Positions 13,886 through 23,773 of a DNA stretch of 45,027 bases are shown piece by piece (positions within the stretch are counted from its first letter, which is position 1; each line of letters starts with the position of its first letter). Origin of the DNA: Lingula anatina (lineage: Eukaryota; Brachiopoda; Lingulata; Lingulida; Lingulidae); NCBI RefSeq assembly GCF_001039355.2, contig NW_019775737.1, positions 1-45,027 on the forward strand. Direction: 5' to 3'. The notes beneath the pieces were generated by a model, which did no database searches, was not told where the DNA came from, and saw only the letters and a program-made list of their open reading frames with translations. A program made the translations under genes and the position numbers.

Positions 13886-16522
13886 TGTGTGTGTTAGCAT
13901 GCAGGCGTGTGTGTTAGTGTGCTTGTACTTGTGCATGAGTGCGTACAGATGTATGCAGGCGCGTGTGCTTATACTTTACATGTACCTCTATATGCAGTGA
14001 GTTCTTCGTCTGACAGCTCAAGTCTCAAGTCTCCAGCGATCTTCCCCAGCTGTTCTATGTTGGGCGGGTGGAAGGCCGGGGCCTTGGCAAACCCATCTGG
14101 GACTGAAATACATTTATTCACATTTTATTTCAGAAAAGACTGCAATTCTACCTGCTGAAGCACAAAATGTAAGCCATTGCTATTGCAAAATGCTCGGAAA
14201 GTTAACAATTTCATGTATTATAACAGCTCAACCATATATCCCCTAGCTAATAAAATGCCAGACAACGACAATACATTACAATACAATACAATAAATTATA
14301 TTTCATCGGGTATACTTTGAAAGGAAACATTAGCTTTGTAGCTATTCACCGATTTGGTAAGGATAAACATTTCTACAATAATGCGATATTTACACATGAA
14401 GTCTAGTAAGATAGTAAACGGGAAATCTTTCTACTGGGAGTATACAAGTACACATGAAATCTACTAAGAAAGTAAATGAAAAAACCTTTCTATGAAAAAT
14501 ATGCAAAATGCTACACCTATTTTATTGCTAATTAATTGTGAAAAACAAACAATTCTACATACAATGCTCACTAGTATAGATGCATATAATCATGTAAACA
14601 TGTTGTATTATTACACAGTTTCACTAAATGCATATAGGTTACACAAGCTAAATTTCCATTTGGGTCCTTCCCAAAGACTTAAAAGTGATTTAAACTCATC
14701 TGAATTGATGCTTTGCTTTAATTCGTCTGAGAGATCATTCATATTTTTGGCCTAAGACGTGACAAGGATTTTTACCATATGTTATTGTGTTAAATCTGGG
14801 GATATTTAAAGTCTTTTTCCCCTCTCACAAGGTTGTAAATTGTTATTCTTTCCTGGAGAAGGTCGGAGATGTAGGAAGGTGCAAGCCAATTTATAGCTTT
14901 GTAAACCTCAAGTGCAAGCATACGTCGTAGTCTGTTCAAGTGCAAAGTTCCAGGACCTAACATACGTGTATTTAACAGCTCATCGTAACTGCTTTTATAA
15001 TTCTACAGAAATAGGGCCATTTTTTGCTCTGTTTAATAATTACATGAAAACTTATGTGGCGAAGGGAGTCACCGGGATGTTTTGTAATGGAATATAAAAA
15101 TTAATTATGCGATAAGGCTAATATATTATAGTGACACAATTAAAATTAACTAAAAAGAAATATGTAATTATTAAAGGTTGGGGTGCAAATGTGTGGTTGT
15201 CGTAGACATATCTTAGACCCCTTTCCTGTATCTTTACTATTTTTTCATATTTCCCTCACCACAAAAGTGCCACACTAACGGACAATAATTGAAGTTTGAT
15301 AATGTAAAGTGCCTGAACATGGCTAGCCGACTTAAAACATCTAGATAAGCTGAAACCCTTTTCAGAGTGTTTAGTTGACATGCTGTTTTAGAACATAATT
15401 CTGAGATGTGTTGGTTAAAAGTAAGCCCCAAGGAGCTTGGCCCAAGGTTCAAGTTTTATCAATTTTCCATTGAAAGATAATTGCTTGTTACTATGGTTGT
15501 CTGCTGTTTTCCTTATAAAAATAGCTTGAGATTTTTCAGGGTTCGCTTCCATCTCATTCGAGGAAAACCAGTTTATAGCATTTTGTGCATCATATTCAAG
15601 CTCCTTTCTTTAAGATATCGAAGTCTGGGTGTGCGGCACTTAAGGTGTTATCGTCTGCGTACTTGTAGAGGTCACAATTTTCAAATTGAGAGGTTACAAA
15701 TTTACCGCTTCATGCGGATCAATTACGGCGAAGTTTAACTGATAACAACAACGTGGAATATCAAATTCACTTAACCTATCGGTAAAGACGCACATGCACT
15801 GGAAATACGAGCTAAATAAAATGTTATCTACATCAAATTTGGCAACACAAATTGAGGGGCAGCTTAGGCAAACACACATATGAACTGTTGCCTTGTGCAA
15901 CATATACACAGGAAAGTGAGCAGTCAACCGTGCACACAAACTCATGAATTAATTAATATCACGTTCACGCAGCACGACGTGTCATGCGTCAGCATTCCTA
16001 ATTACGGTGTCTGCATGCCAACGCATGTAACTTCGTGATAGTACACGCGCACGAGCACGCACAGACACCAGCTAGGTGTATGAATCTGCGATGCAATTTA
16101 TTTTTTTATCCAACTGGCCTTGTCAAGCATTTCCTTGCATTACTTAAAATGGTAAAATCAACATATATAAGTTGCCCGATTGTGACAGGCACATGTAGAG
16201 TGGAGGTCTAGAGCAATCGGGAATTTAAGTCATCTAGCACACTCACACATATCTCTGTACAAATAAAAGGATTTCAAATCATGGACATAAGACAACACAT
16301 TCTTCATCCGGTAGGAAGTGACAGACTCCAAGGACAGTCAACAATTTTGTGTCATGCACTTACGAAGAAAAGAGACATAATAAAATTACCTTTATTTACA
16401 GGTTGTTTACATTTTCAGTGCACAAGTTTAGCAATAGCACTACTCCTACTAGAACTACTCACTTCGTACCTCTACAAATCTAGCAAAACCTTACCTCCGA
16501 AACTAGCTTTCGTCTCCGCCAT
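4556..16522 (-). CDS. Amidase-signature enzyme, gene A, complete (11 exons)
   Basis: Hydrolyses amide bonds; the natural substrate is unknown. Exons in transcript order: 16495-16522, 13986-14102, 12561-12687, 11974-12146, 11621-11760, 11235-11435, 10509-10583, 6553-6712, 5921-5983, 5219-5506, 4556-4749. All junctions are GT-AG and in phase, giving 1566 bp or 521 residues. The ATG has A at -3 and G at +4. Residues ~20-90 form the helical N-terminal region. The catalytic Lys is K113 in [12 protein letters not shown]188 in [10 protein letters not shown] is the cis-Ser and S212 in [12 protein letters not shown] is the nucleophile. The spacings of 75 and 24 residues equal those of FAAH (K142, S217, S241). 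The GGDQGGSIR motif and [16 protein letters not shown] blocks resemble bacterial nitrile-pathway amidases of Rhodococcus type more than FAAH (from memory of the family). No signal peptide or membrane segment is seen, so it is probably cytosolic. Confidence 0.9.
6320..6445. repeat. Minisatellite in gene A intron
   Basis: About four imperfect 25-bp units of the type TTGGGTTCCAATACCATT, in the intron between exons 8 and 9. The same array is present in gene B at about 20248-20365, so it predates the duplication. Confidence 0.75.
6737..6842. repeat. Near-perfect inverted repeat (hairpin), 49-bp arms
   Basis: Arms 6737-6785 and 6794-6842 are complementary with a single mismatch. The loop is 8 bp (GCAACAAG). 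The left arm aligns with ordinary intron sequence in gene B and the right arm is the inverted extra copy. The hairpin abuts the 5' target-site duplicate of the LINE insertion. Confidence 0.9.
6847..6858. repeat. 5' target-site duplication of LINE
   Basis: AAGCAACAAGTA, repeated exactly at 10358-10369. Gene B has the single uninterrupted site (ATAAACAACAGGGCATACC) near 20743-20761. Confidence 0.85.
6863..6935 (+). repeat. tRNA-like 5' head of the LINE
   Basis: It contains an A-box-like stretch (TGGCCTAGTGGTTAGCG) and a B-box-like stretch (GGGTTCGTATCC) at tRNA spacing, as in tRNA-derived SINEs. The T-arm pairing is weak, so it is not a functional tRNA gene. It lies inside the same target-site duplication as the LINE body. 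Confidence 0.7.
7210..7577 (+). pseudogene. LINE ORF, N-terminal endonuclease part, interrupted
   Basis: The frame leads into an apurinic-type endonuclease start ([19 protein letters not shown], then IGLSEIRR). The reading frame runs into the MITE at 7581. The rest of the endonuclease resumes after the MITE with [12 protein letters not shown] and GDFNAEIG. This part cannot make an intact protein. Confidence 0.8.
7581..8748. mobile_element. PIF/Harbinger-like non-autonomous element nested in the LINE
   Basis: Terminal inverted repeats start GGGCCCCTTTACGG at the left and AACCCCCTTTACAC at the right, followed by a shared GGCGTCCTTTCTGCGTCC block. The element is flanked by the 3-bp duplication TAA (7578-7580 and 8749-8751), which matches PIF/Harbinger targets. 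The interior near 8400-8700 repeats GCGATGCTTGTGCGTCC-like units. An N at 8486 sits between two copies of a 39-bp segment. No transposase is seen. Confidence 0.75.
8752..10343 (+). pseudogene. LINE ORF, endonuclease end, reverse transcriptase and C-terminus, broken
   Basis: After the MITE the frame gives the endonuclease tail ([16 protein letters not shown]). It then jumps into the reverse transcriptase: [36 protein letters not shown], and the catalytic LRFADDIII. The usual linker and finger region between about 9215 and 9230 is missing, so an internal deletion is inferred. A stop near 9744 interrupts the frame. It resumes at about 9780 with the C-terminal region, including [15 protein letters not shown] and the basic [11 protein letters not shown]-like stretch, and stops before the TGA repeat tail. 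Confidence 0.85.
10952..11094. mobile_element. Short MITE in gene A intron 6
   Basis: Inverted ends TCCGTATCTCGAA and TTCGAGATACGGGGA; same family as 2190-2328. It is flanked by CCGGGTC (10946-10952, overlapping the first base) and CCGGGCC (11095-11101), a 7-bp duplication with one mismatch. Gene B has one uninterrupted CCGGGTCTTATATTTAT at about 21332, so this insertion also postdates the duplication. Confidence 0.8.
13848..13894. repeat. Compound microsatellite
   Basis: (CT)n, then (CG)n, then (TG)n, lying between exons 2 and 3 of gene A. It is purine/pyrimidine alternating in part. Confidence 0.95.
14600..15700 (-). mobile_element. 3' fragment of a CR1/L2/Jockey-type LINE in gene A intron 1
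   Basis: On the minus strand the translation shows the reverse-transcriptase catalytic box [11 protein letters not shown] (about 15647-15675), then [19 protein letters not shown]. Next come [14 protein letters not shown] (about 15250-15300) and [20 protein letters not shown], a typical LINE C-terminus. Several frameshifts and stops break the frame, so it is an old 5'-truncated copy. It is a different family from the LINE at 6859-10357. Confidence 0.75.
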
Positions 16523-17867
16523 GCTGTTTTCGCACTCTGACAGGCGTAACAGTGAGCTGACCTATAAAACGACTCTTGAACTGAAAAACCAGGATCGACC
16601 TCGTAAGACGTGATAATTTTCGGGATAAGGTAATAGAATATCATTCGCTCGCGGCAGCGCCTTGTCACAATACAAGTCTGTCAGGGTTACATAGTTAAGG
16701 ACCAAAAATTGGCCAACGCTGCATTTTGTAGTACAAATGTCTATTTTGGCATGAATGCTCCTTGGGCCAAATGAAATTTTTTATCCGTAGAGACGCTCTC
16801 TATCGATGCATAAATTAGCATAATTAACATAAATGCAAACTGGGTACCAAAATATATTTCATCCATTCTATTAATTTTTTTTATTTATTATTATTTTTTG
16901 CCTAAAAATATGTATAGGTTATCAAACCTGACTAAATTAGGGACAAAGAACCCATTTTTGACATTGTGAAAACAATTGGCGGACATTTTGCGCCTCAAAT
17001 CCGAAATTGCCGCCATCTGCCATTCTGAAAGTGGACATGATTTTGCGATTTTATGTTGATTTTTGAAACGTTTGACTTACATATATGTGTAATATGTCGA
17101 TTCTTACTATTTTGGCGGTGCAAAAGTCAATTGTAATATTATTTTGGTGATAGAAAGTGAATTGAAGGGACAAAGAGGGTGTTTTTAAATGAATTTCACA
17201 ATGTAGTGTATTTGTCTGTGAAAGCTGCAAAACCATGGATACTGATAACCCCTAATCAAATATATCTCAATGCAATTTTTTGTTATATACCATCTATATT
17301 GTACTAAATTATGAGCCAAAAAACTCATTTTTGCCATTATGGAGGCCATTGGTGGCCATTTTGTCCCTAAAATCCAAGATGGCCGCCAGATACAATTTTA
17401 AAATTAAGCATAATTCATCAGTTTGAAACTACATGTATTATATCTTTATAAGTGTGCCATACGCCGGTTTATAGTATTTTCTGGTAAAAATACATTTTTA
17501 GTATTATCTGTTCACGTAGTGTGAGTAGAAACTATTTTTAAGCCTCCAAAATCAATATATATATGTAGGCCTAAGTTGTCACATATCCTTACTGGTAGAT
17601 GCTTCTTGTAGTCTGATTAGTACAAAATATGTTTCATAACATTTTAAAAGGGTTTTTACCGACCTTGAAACAAGTGTGAAAGACCAAAGCGGCTTATTAA
17701 AGGTAAAGAACACATACTTGATGCTTTGGAGACAATTGGTAGCCATTTTGCAGAAGCATGTTATACATCGTTTCTTATCATGTCTGGTATCACTTGTGAG
17801 ATATAATGCAAGTAGAAAATATTATATGGCTCTTTCATCAATATAGGCTTCAGTCTTCACATTCGCA
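16523..17867. other. Intergenic region between genes A and B
   Basis: The part next to 16522 is the 5' flank of gene A; no TATA box is evident on the minus strand. From about 16960 to 17400 there are several copies of a GGCCATTTTG / AAGATGGCCGCC motif, also seen at 34498-34535, suggesting a dispersed repeat. No coding exon is seen. Confidence 0.5.
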
Positions 17868-18640
17868 AAACAAACTCCGGTCATGCCTTTCCTTATTTTA
17901 TAAGCGATAAATGGCCATTCCCGACGGAAAGACACCGTGACCAGTCAATGGCAAGCGACACCAAGCTTCCGCTTGATTTTCAGGAGTATGCTGTGCGCAT
18001 GGATTTTGACTGTTATGAGTCGTCGGCAAAATCTACCCTCCCCTTGATACTACATGAGTGACAACGTCAATTATGTGCAATAATTCTCACTGGATCTCTG
18101 CACTGTAATATCAGATGAAACCATGCTACACTCTTGTCCGTCTCTTTCATCCTCAGAGTTAAGTAGAATTCATTCATGTTCGGATGCATTTTTTTTTTTT
18201 TTTGCATCCGACGGGCTAACATGTGCTAGCAGCTAAGCTAGTATAATGCGTAAGAATAAAGCTGGTGTTTAAACTATGGTTCAACAAGTATACATCGGTT
18301 GTTCCAACTTATGTAGAAATTAACAAATATATTAATGAAATACAATATTTACGCAAACTTAAACCAACTTTCTATAGTTTGCTGCGCGTATTCTCAATCC
18401 TCTAAACCGTACCTCAGGATTTTGATACGCACGGAATTGTTGCTCCAAAAATATCAGCTACAGTGTGATTTCTATGTTACAGGTATAATACTCCAGCTAC
18501 CGCAAGGTTACAATGAATATTATATGGCCAAGGCAAGGATAACTGTCCGTAGTGTTGTAGGCCTGGCCTACCCATTTCACCTGCGCCTGAATAACATATT
18601 TGCAGTATATAAAAATCTGAATATTCTTGTATATTTATTT
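17868..18640. repeat. Duplicated 3' flank of amidase gene B
   Basis: Aligns with 3728-4475 downstream of gene A. Together with gene B it shows that the tandem duplication unit includes 3' non-coding sequence. The A and B copies are offset by about 14.1 kb. Confidence 0.8.
18634..18639 (-). terminator. Candidate polyadenylation signal of gene B
   Basis: AATAAA on the minus strand about 75 bp after the stop codon at 18714, aligned with ATTAAA of gene A. Confidence 0.55.
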
Positions 18641-18713
18641 TTCATTATCTAGAAAAGTCAACATTTTCAGAAGTCGACGAATCCCCGTGACCAACTTTGA
18701 ATTACACGATAAA

Positions 18714-20689
18714 TCATTTCTCATCTCGTTTTTTCTCGAAGCCGTATGCAGCCTTCAGCACGGTGGTTTCATCAAAGTGTTTCCCGACGATCATGAGGCC
18801 AACCGGAAGTCCATCTGCAAACCCCGCGTTGATACTCAGGGCTGGATGATGGGTGACGTCAAACTGGGCCGTGTTCGTCAGCATCTCAAGGGATTTTTCG
18901 ATGCTTTCTAAAAAACAGTAATAAGTATATGCGTAAAATGAAAAAAAAAAATTCGGTAATGTTGCAAATAGCACTTTGAATATCTAAAATAGGTTAAGCC
19001 ACGCTAAATACTAGTAAGTATCAGTAAATAAAAAGGAGAGAATATTGCGGCGAAACATAGTTTAAAGCAGTAAAACGCTTTGAACATCTACGTGGCTACT
19101 TTTACATTTAATGGCGAATTTAGGAGAGGACAAAGTAATGTATGACGTTTCCCTCCCTTAAGTTTTAAGGTTAGTGTGTCTCTTGTTGCTCTCCCCTCAT
19201 CAAAAAAGTATCGAGCGAAACGAGACAATACCTGAAAAGTTGCCATCTCTGTACACATCATGTACGTGTAGTGGCGAAAAAAAAAGTCAGTTGCAGTTGA
19301 AAGTTGCTTCGTTTCACTCTTCAATTTTTTGTTTTATCCCCCTCCTTCTGTAAGCTTGTTTAAATTGATTATCATTACCTTTAATGCTCGACCCCTTCGA
19401 TGGTAGCTTCTGTGGCAGCTTTTGGATGGTCGGCATGACGAGTACGTCATAGTTGGCGAGAGCGTCGTCATAGGCCTTCCGCAGCAGTCGTGCGCAGTTC
19501 ATGGCTCTAGCATAGTGGATGTGATTGTACCGTTGCTTGGTATACTCTCCGAGCAAGGAAACCATTTTAAATGTGTGAGATACATCATTGAGATGGGTTC
19601 TTATCCCCCGAGCTGTGGCCTGTTGCATGGTAGTCGGGTAAAAGCCAGGAAATCCGAAGGCAACAGCTGTAAACAACCAATTACATACGTAATTTCAGAA
19701 AAAAAATAATTATACAAAACATTCCAAATGAGATATAAAACATCTTCTGTGCACAACAATTACTTTATCTGTTAATGTCATAATGGACATTTAGCAATCC
19801 AAAATAATAAAGCACCTTCTTTGAGTGAGAACTTACCGCCCCCCTGCACCATGGTTTCATAGCACCCTTCAAATATAATTGGTGCAGCGATATTCCGACC
19901 TATGAAATAAAACGATATACCTAATGAATGCATTTGGCTCTTCTACCAAGGTGTATACTTTAGAGATACAGATGTGCCCATACACTATGGGAGGCGCTAA
20001 CATGTAACTATATATAACGCTACACGGGATTTTACCCCCTTTCACAAGATCCCCACAAATTCGCTTCCTGCCGTTTAGTGGCTGAATACTATGTAAGTAA
20101 AGTGGCAGTGTCGAGCGACGCGGCTTCGTTTAGGTGACTCTCTTACGCCACAGCCATGCTATCGAGCTGTCATTCTCGTAGAGTGTACCGGTACACGTGG
20201 ATTTCTAAAGTATACCGATCACAGGGGCATTTGAGCAAAACATCTCGGTTCAATTCTAATGCCATTTGAGCTATTGGGTACCAATGCCTTTCCAAATATT
20301 GGGTTCCAATACCATTTAAACTGTTGGGTTCCAGTACCATTCCAGCAATTGGGTTTATGGGATACCCAGTTAAATATCTAATGGAGTCATGAATAATTAC
20401 AAATGTATCTCATTATAAATGCCATTTGTTCCTTGTAAACTGACAACAATCGACCAATGTTCCTCCGTCATTATCACATGTCTTACCAGTAATATGCATG
20501 GGGATGCTGACGTCTTCCACACTGGCACCGGCTGATTTAAAGTAATTCATGGCTGACCGAATGGTGGAATCAACGGCAGTATTTTGGCATTTGTCGAACC
20601 CTTCTTTGACCACGCCCACTTTCATGCCTGTAAGTTCTGCATTCAGCTAATATAAATGTACATGTATATGGTTGAATTTCGTAGTTTTG

Positions 20690-20720
<31 letters not shown>

Positions 20721-22576
20721 GATGGGCGTAGATTCACATTTATAAACAACAGGGCATACCAAAGGAAGCCATTTTTTCTAACCATTAATCAACCTAAAAG
20801 AAAAATAAAACAGTCTGAATTATACATCCTTTAAATTAAATTCATCATCAAGTTACATTCTAACAGTAAATAGGTCAACTTGTGTGAAACAAACAAACAT
20901 ACCAGTTTTGAATATTCGGGCACTACGATGTTTGGCGGCTGTCTGGGGTCAAGGCCGTCATCGTATCCAGCGATCACCTTAACGGATATCATAAACTTGA
21001 TATAATAAACGGACAACGGATTGTTAATATCGAACCCGGACAAATGTTTCTATCACCAACATATATAAATTATAACTGCTTATACTTCAGGTTACGCAAA
21101 ATAAGAGTACAAATTGCACTGTATATAATGTCTTTCTGAAGCATGTACCCAACGGCTTTCCTACAAAGGGGTTACGAATACGGTTACTCTTAATTTCTTT
21201 TTTTTTTGTTCGTTAAGAAAACAATGACATATTGAATTAAAATAATAATTATAGTAATAATTCCCGTTACGTACAAAGTCATATCAAATATAATTCACAA
21301 CCCGTAGAGTTACAGTAGCCATCTCTAACATCCGGGTCTTATATTTATCTATTAACCGTCCACATTTGCACGCACAGATTGCCAAAAAATAAATAACTCG
21401 AAATGTTTGTTTTCCAACGGCCATCTTAATAACAATTAAAAAATTGCAGTCCAGGTGTAACTTTAAATTTACCTCTAACATTAGGGCGCAGTCTTCCACA
21501 GTTCGGGTCATGGGGCCTGTATGGTCAATACAGGGGTGTATAACTGAAATGCCGGTGTACGGAACCAAACCCCAAGTGGGTTTTAACCCCACAATACCAC
21601 ACCACGAGGCGGGCAATCGAATAGATCCACCTTGGTCGCCACCAAGAGCCATGTCAATTTGGCCTCCTGCAACCTTCACAAAGTAGAGAGAAGAGAGAGC
21701 AAAACGATACTTATGGGGAAAACACAAAAATATGTACATACACATGACAAATAATTGACAAAATATTTATTGTTCTAAAATATAAAGAGAAATTGTTCTA
21801 GAACAGATTAATTATCAGAACCATTACCAAGGCACCACTACCGGCGCTGGAACCCGCCGTTGATAGCGTGGCGTCGTAAGGATTCAACACTGGCATTTTG
21901 CTGCTGGTAAAACTGCTGCCACTGATACACAGATCTTCAACTGCGGTCTTTCCGAGAATTCGTCCACCTTAACAATAAAAATGAGTGAATAAGTTATTTC
22001 TGATTGCATTATTATTATCTTTTTGCTTTGTCTTTCAAGCTTCTCTAGCTATATGGCACGGTTAATAAGCTAAGCAAAATAGGGCAGCGTTAAATCTTTG
22101 TCTGCAAGTCTTTGTCTCTATCTTCCTCTCTATCCTCAACTGCGGTCTTTCCGAGAATTATTTCACCTTAACAATAAGAATGAGGAAATAAGTTATTTCT
22201 GTTTGTGCTATTATTATCATTTTGCTTTGATATTACACTTTCTCGAACTAAATATGACACAGTTTAGCTAAGCAAAAGCTTTGTCTGCAAGTCTTTGTCG
22301 ACTTTCCAGTCAAAATATTTTTCCAAATCAAGAGGGTTGGAATTGTAGCAGACATTATAACCTCACCTGCGTCCAGTATCCTAGTGACCACAGTGGCATC
22401 AAACTCTGGCATGTAGCCCTCCAACACCCTGGACCCGTTCATCATAGGTACCCCAGCCACCGCCGTGTTGTCTTTGATACCCAGGGTTTTCCCAGCCAAC
22501 TTCCCAGAGGGGGCACCTTGAATATCCGTACGCCAGTACCTGTGCAATTAATAATTTAAAAATAAACAAATGGCTC

Positions 22577-22609
<33 letters not shown>

Positions 22610-23007
22610 GTAGGTGCTGCGAGCAATTGTATGTTTTCGTGAAAATCACAAAAAAAATGCACAATGGCCTACTTTTAACTTGGTTGAAAAAAGGACAATT
22701 TCCAATATGCCCTCATTACCTCAGCTTCATATTGAACAGTGTGTTAATAATAGACCTAAACTACAATGCTGTTTTTGTAGAAACTACATATTCAAAGCAA
22801 CATACTATTGTCGCTGTGTGAATAAACGGAGAAAAAAAGCATCATTTAAATTTCGTCAAACAACATCCAATGGAGGTTGTTGTATCCAGCAAGTATTGCA
22901 TCACTACAGTTCGGTAAAATCAAATTAAAAAACACAGAGAGTCGGGCTTATAAAACTTTACTCTTACATAACTAGTTCCTAGAGGTTCATGAGTACTTAA
23001 AATTAAA

Positions 23008-23056
<49 letters not shown>

Positions 23057-23350
23057 TAATATTAATTCCAGATGGCTAATTCCACATGACTAATGGTCAC
23101 TACTATGAGAAAAGGATGGCCAGCCCCTCTTCCTGTGTTTTTTAAATACCCCTTAATACTAAGAAGGTAAATAAAAGCCACATTGATCGATCCTTCAAAA
23201 CGTGAAATAACAACAATATTTACCAGCCATTAAAAGGGTTATCCTCGGGCTTAGGACGCCAGCCTGGAGTTCGAGGGTACTTAACAGGCAGCGTTGGTTC
23301 TGCCAGTTCGTCTAGAATACCATACTCCTCCTCCAGGTCGAGCATGCGCT
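18714..23350 (-). CDS. Amidase-signature enzyme, gene B, 5' exons missing
   Basis: A tandem paralogue of gene A with almost the same protein. Exons in transcript order, numbered as in A: 3 23224-23350, 4 22367-22539, 5 21828-21967, 6 21473-21673, 7 20903-20977, 8 20487-20646, 9 19837-19899, 10 19379-19666, 11 18714-18907. Exon lengths equal those of gene A and all phases agree. All three catalytic residues are kept (Lys in [11 protein letters not shown], Ser in AGSSAGSG, Ser in GGDQGGSIR). Exons 1-2 (48 residues) are not found. Intron homology with gene A runs to about 23640 and stops at the N at 23653, so they were probably lost at an assembly join. A functional gene is likely. Confidence 0.85.
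20248..20365. repeat. Minisatellite in gene B intron
   Basis: Paralogous to the array at 6320-6445, about four 25-bp units. Confidence 0.75.
21937..22300. repeat. Tandem duplication across the start of exon 5 of gene B
   Basis: 21937-22117 is repeated as 22136-22300. Each copy holds the intron end, the AAG acceptor and the first exon 5 codons (ILGKTAVED in both). Only the 21828-21967 exon is complete. Gene A has a single copy. Confidence 0.85.
22580..22608. repeat. (AAT)n microsatellite
   Basis: Simple trinucleotide repeat in a gene B intron. Confidence 0.9.
23012..23055. repeat. (AT)n microsatellite
   Basis: Dinucleotide run in the intron between exons 3 and 4 of gene B, absent from the same intron of gene A. 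Confidence 0.95.
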
Positions 23351-23652
23351 CTTAACGATAAAAAATATAACATTTGTAATAGCAGAAGATTTAAAACCGC
23401 CACGCATGTGCATGCACATTAACAATACTGCAACCTCTATCGTTAGATCCGGGTGTTACCTGAGAGACTGAAAATGAAAGTGAATAAGCTATGTATTTTG
23501 AAAGTTGTATAATTTCAATGCTCCCCCCCTTGAACAAAGTGGGTAAGCATTATTACCTTTGTACCTTTCCATAATCTTTCATTTTTAAAACTCCTGACAT
23601 TAATAACGTAAAGCAATACATGATAATAATTAAGAAAAATGTAGACAAGACA

Positions 23653-23653
23653 N
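23653..23653. other. Single N: likely assembly join
   Basis: Homology to gene A intron 2 ends just before this base, and an unrelated gene begins within 120 bp. The first two exons of gene B probably belong here. Confidence 0.7.
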
Positions 23654-23773
23654 TTCTATTTGCAGTTGCACTTGTCCTATACTATTTTAAAATTATAAAC
23701 TTAGTGGTGTCCTCAAAGGACCCATCACTATTATTTTATATTTTGAGTTGAAACTCAAAACGATCTTTATTAC

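Noticed and set aside
13848-13894. CRISPR or other structured array
   Set aside because: These are simple dinucleotide repeats without spacers, in an animal genome.
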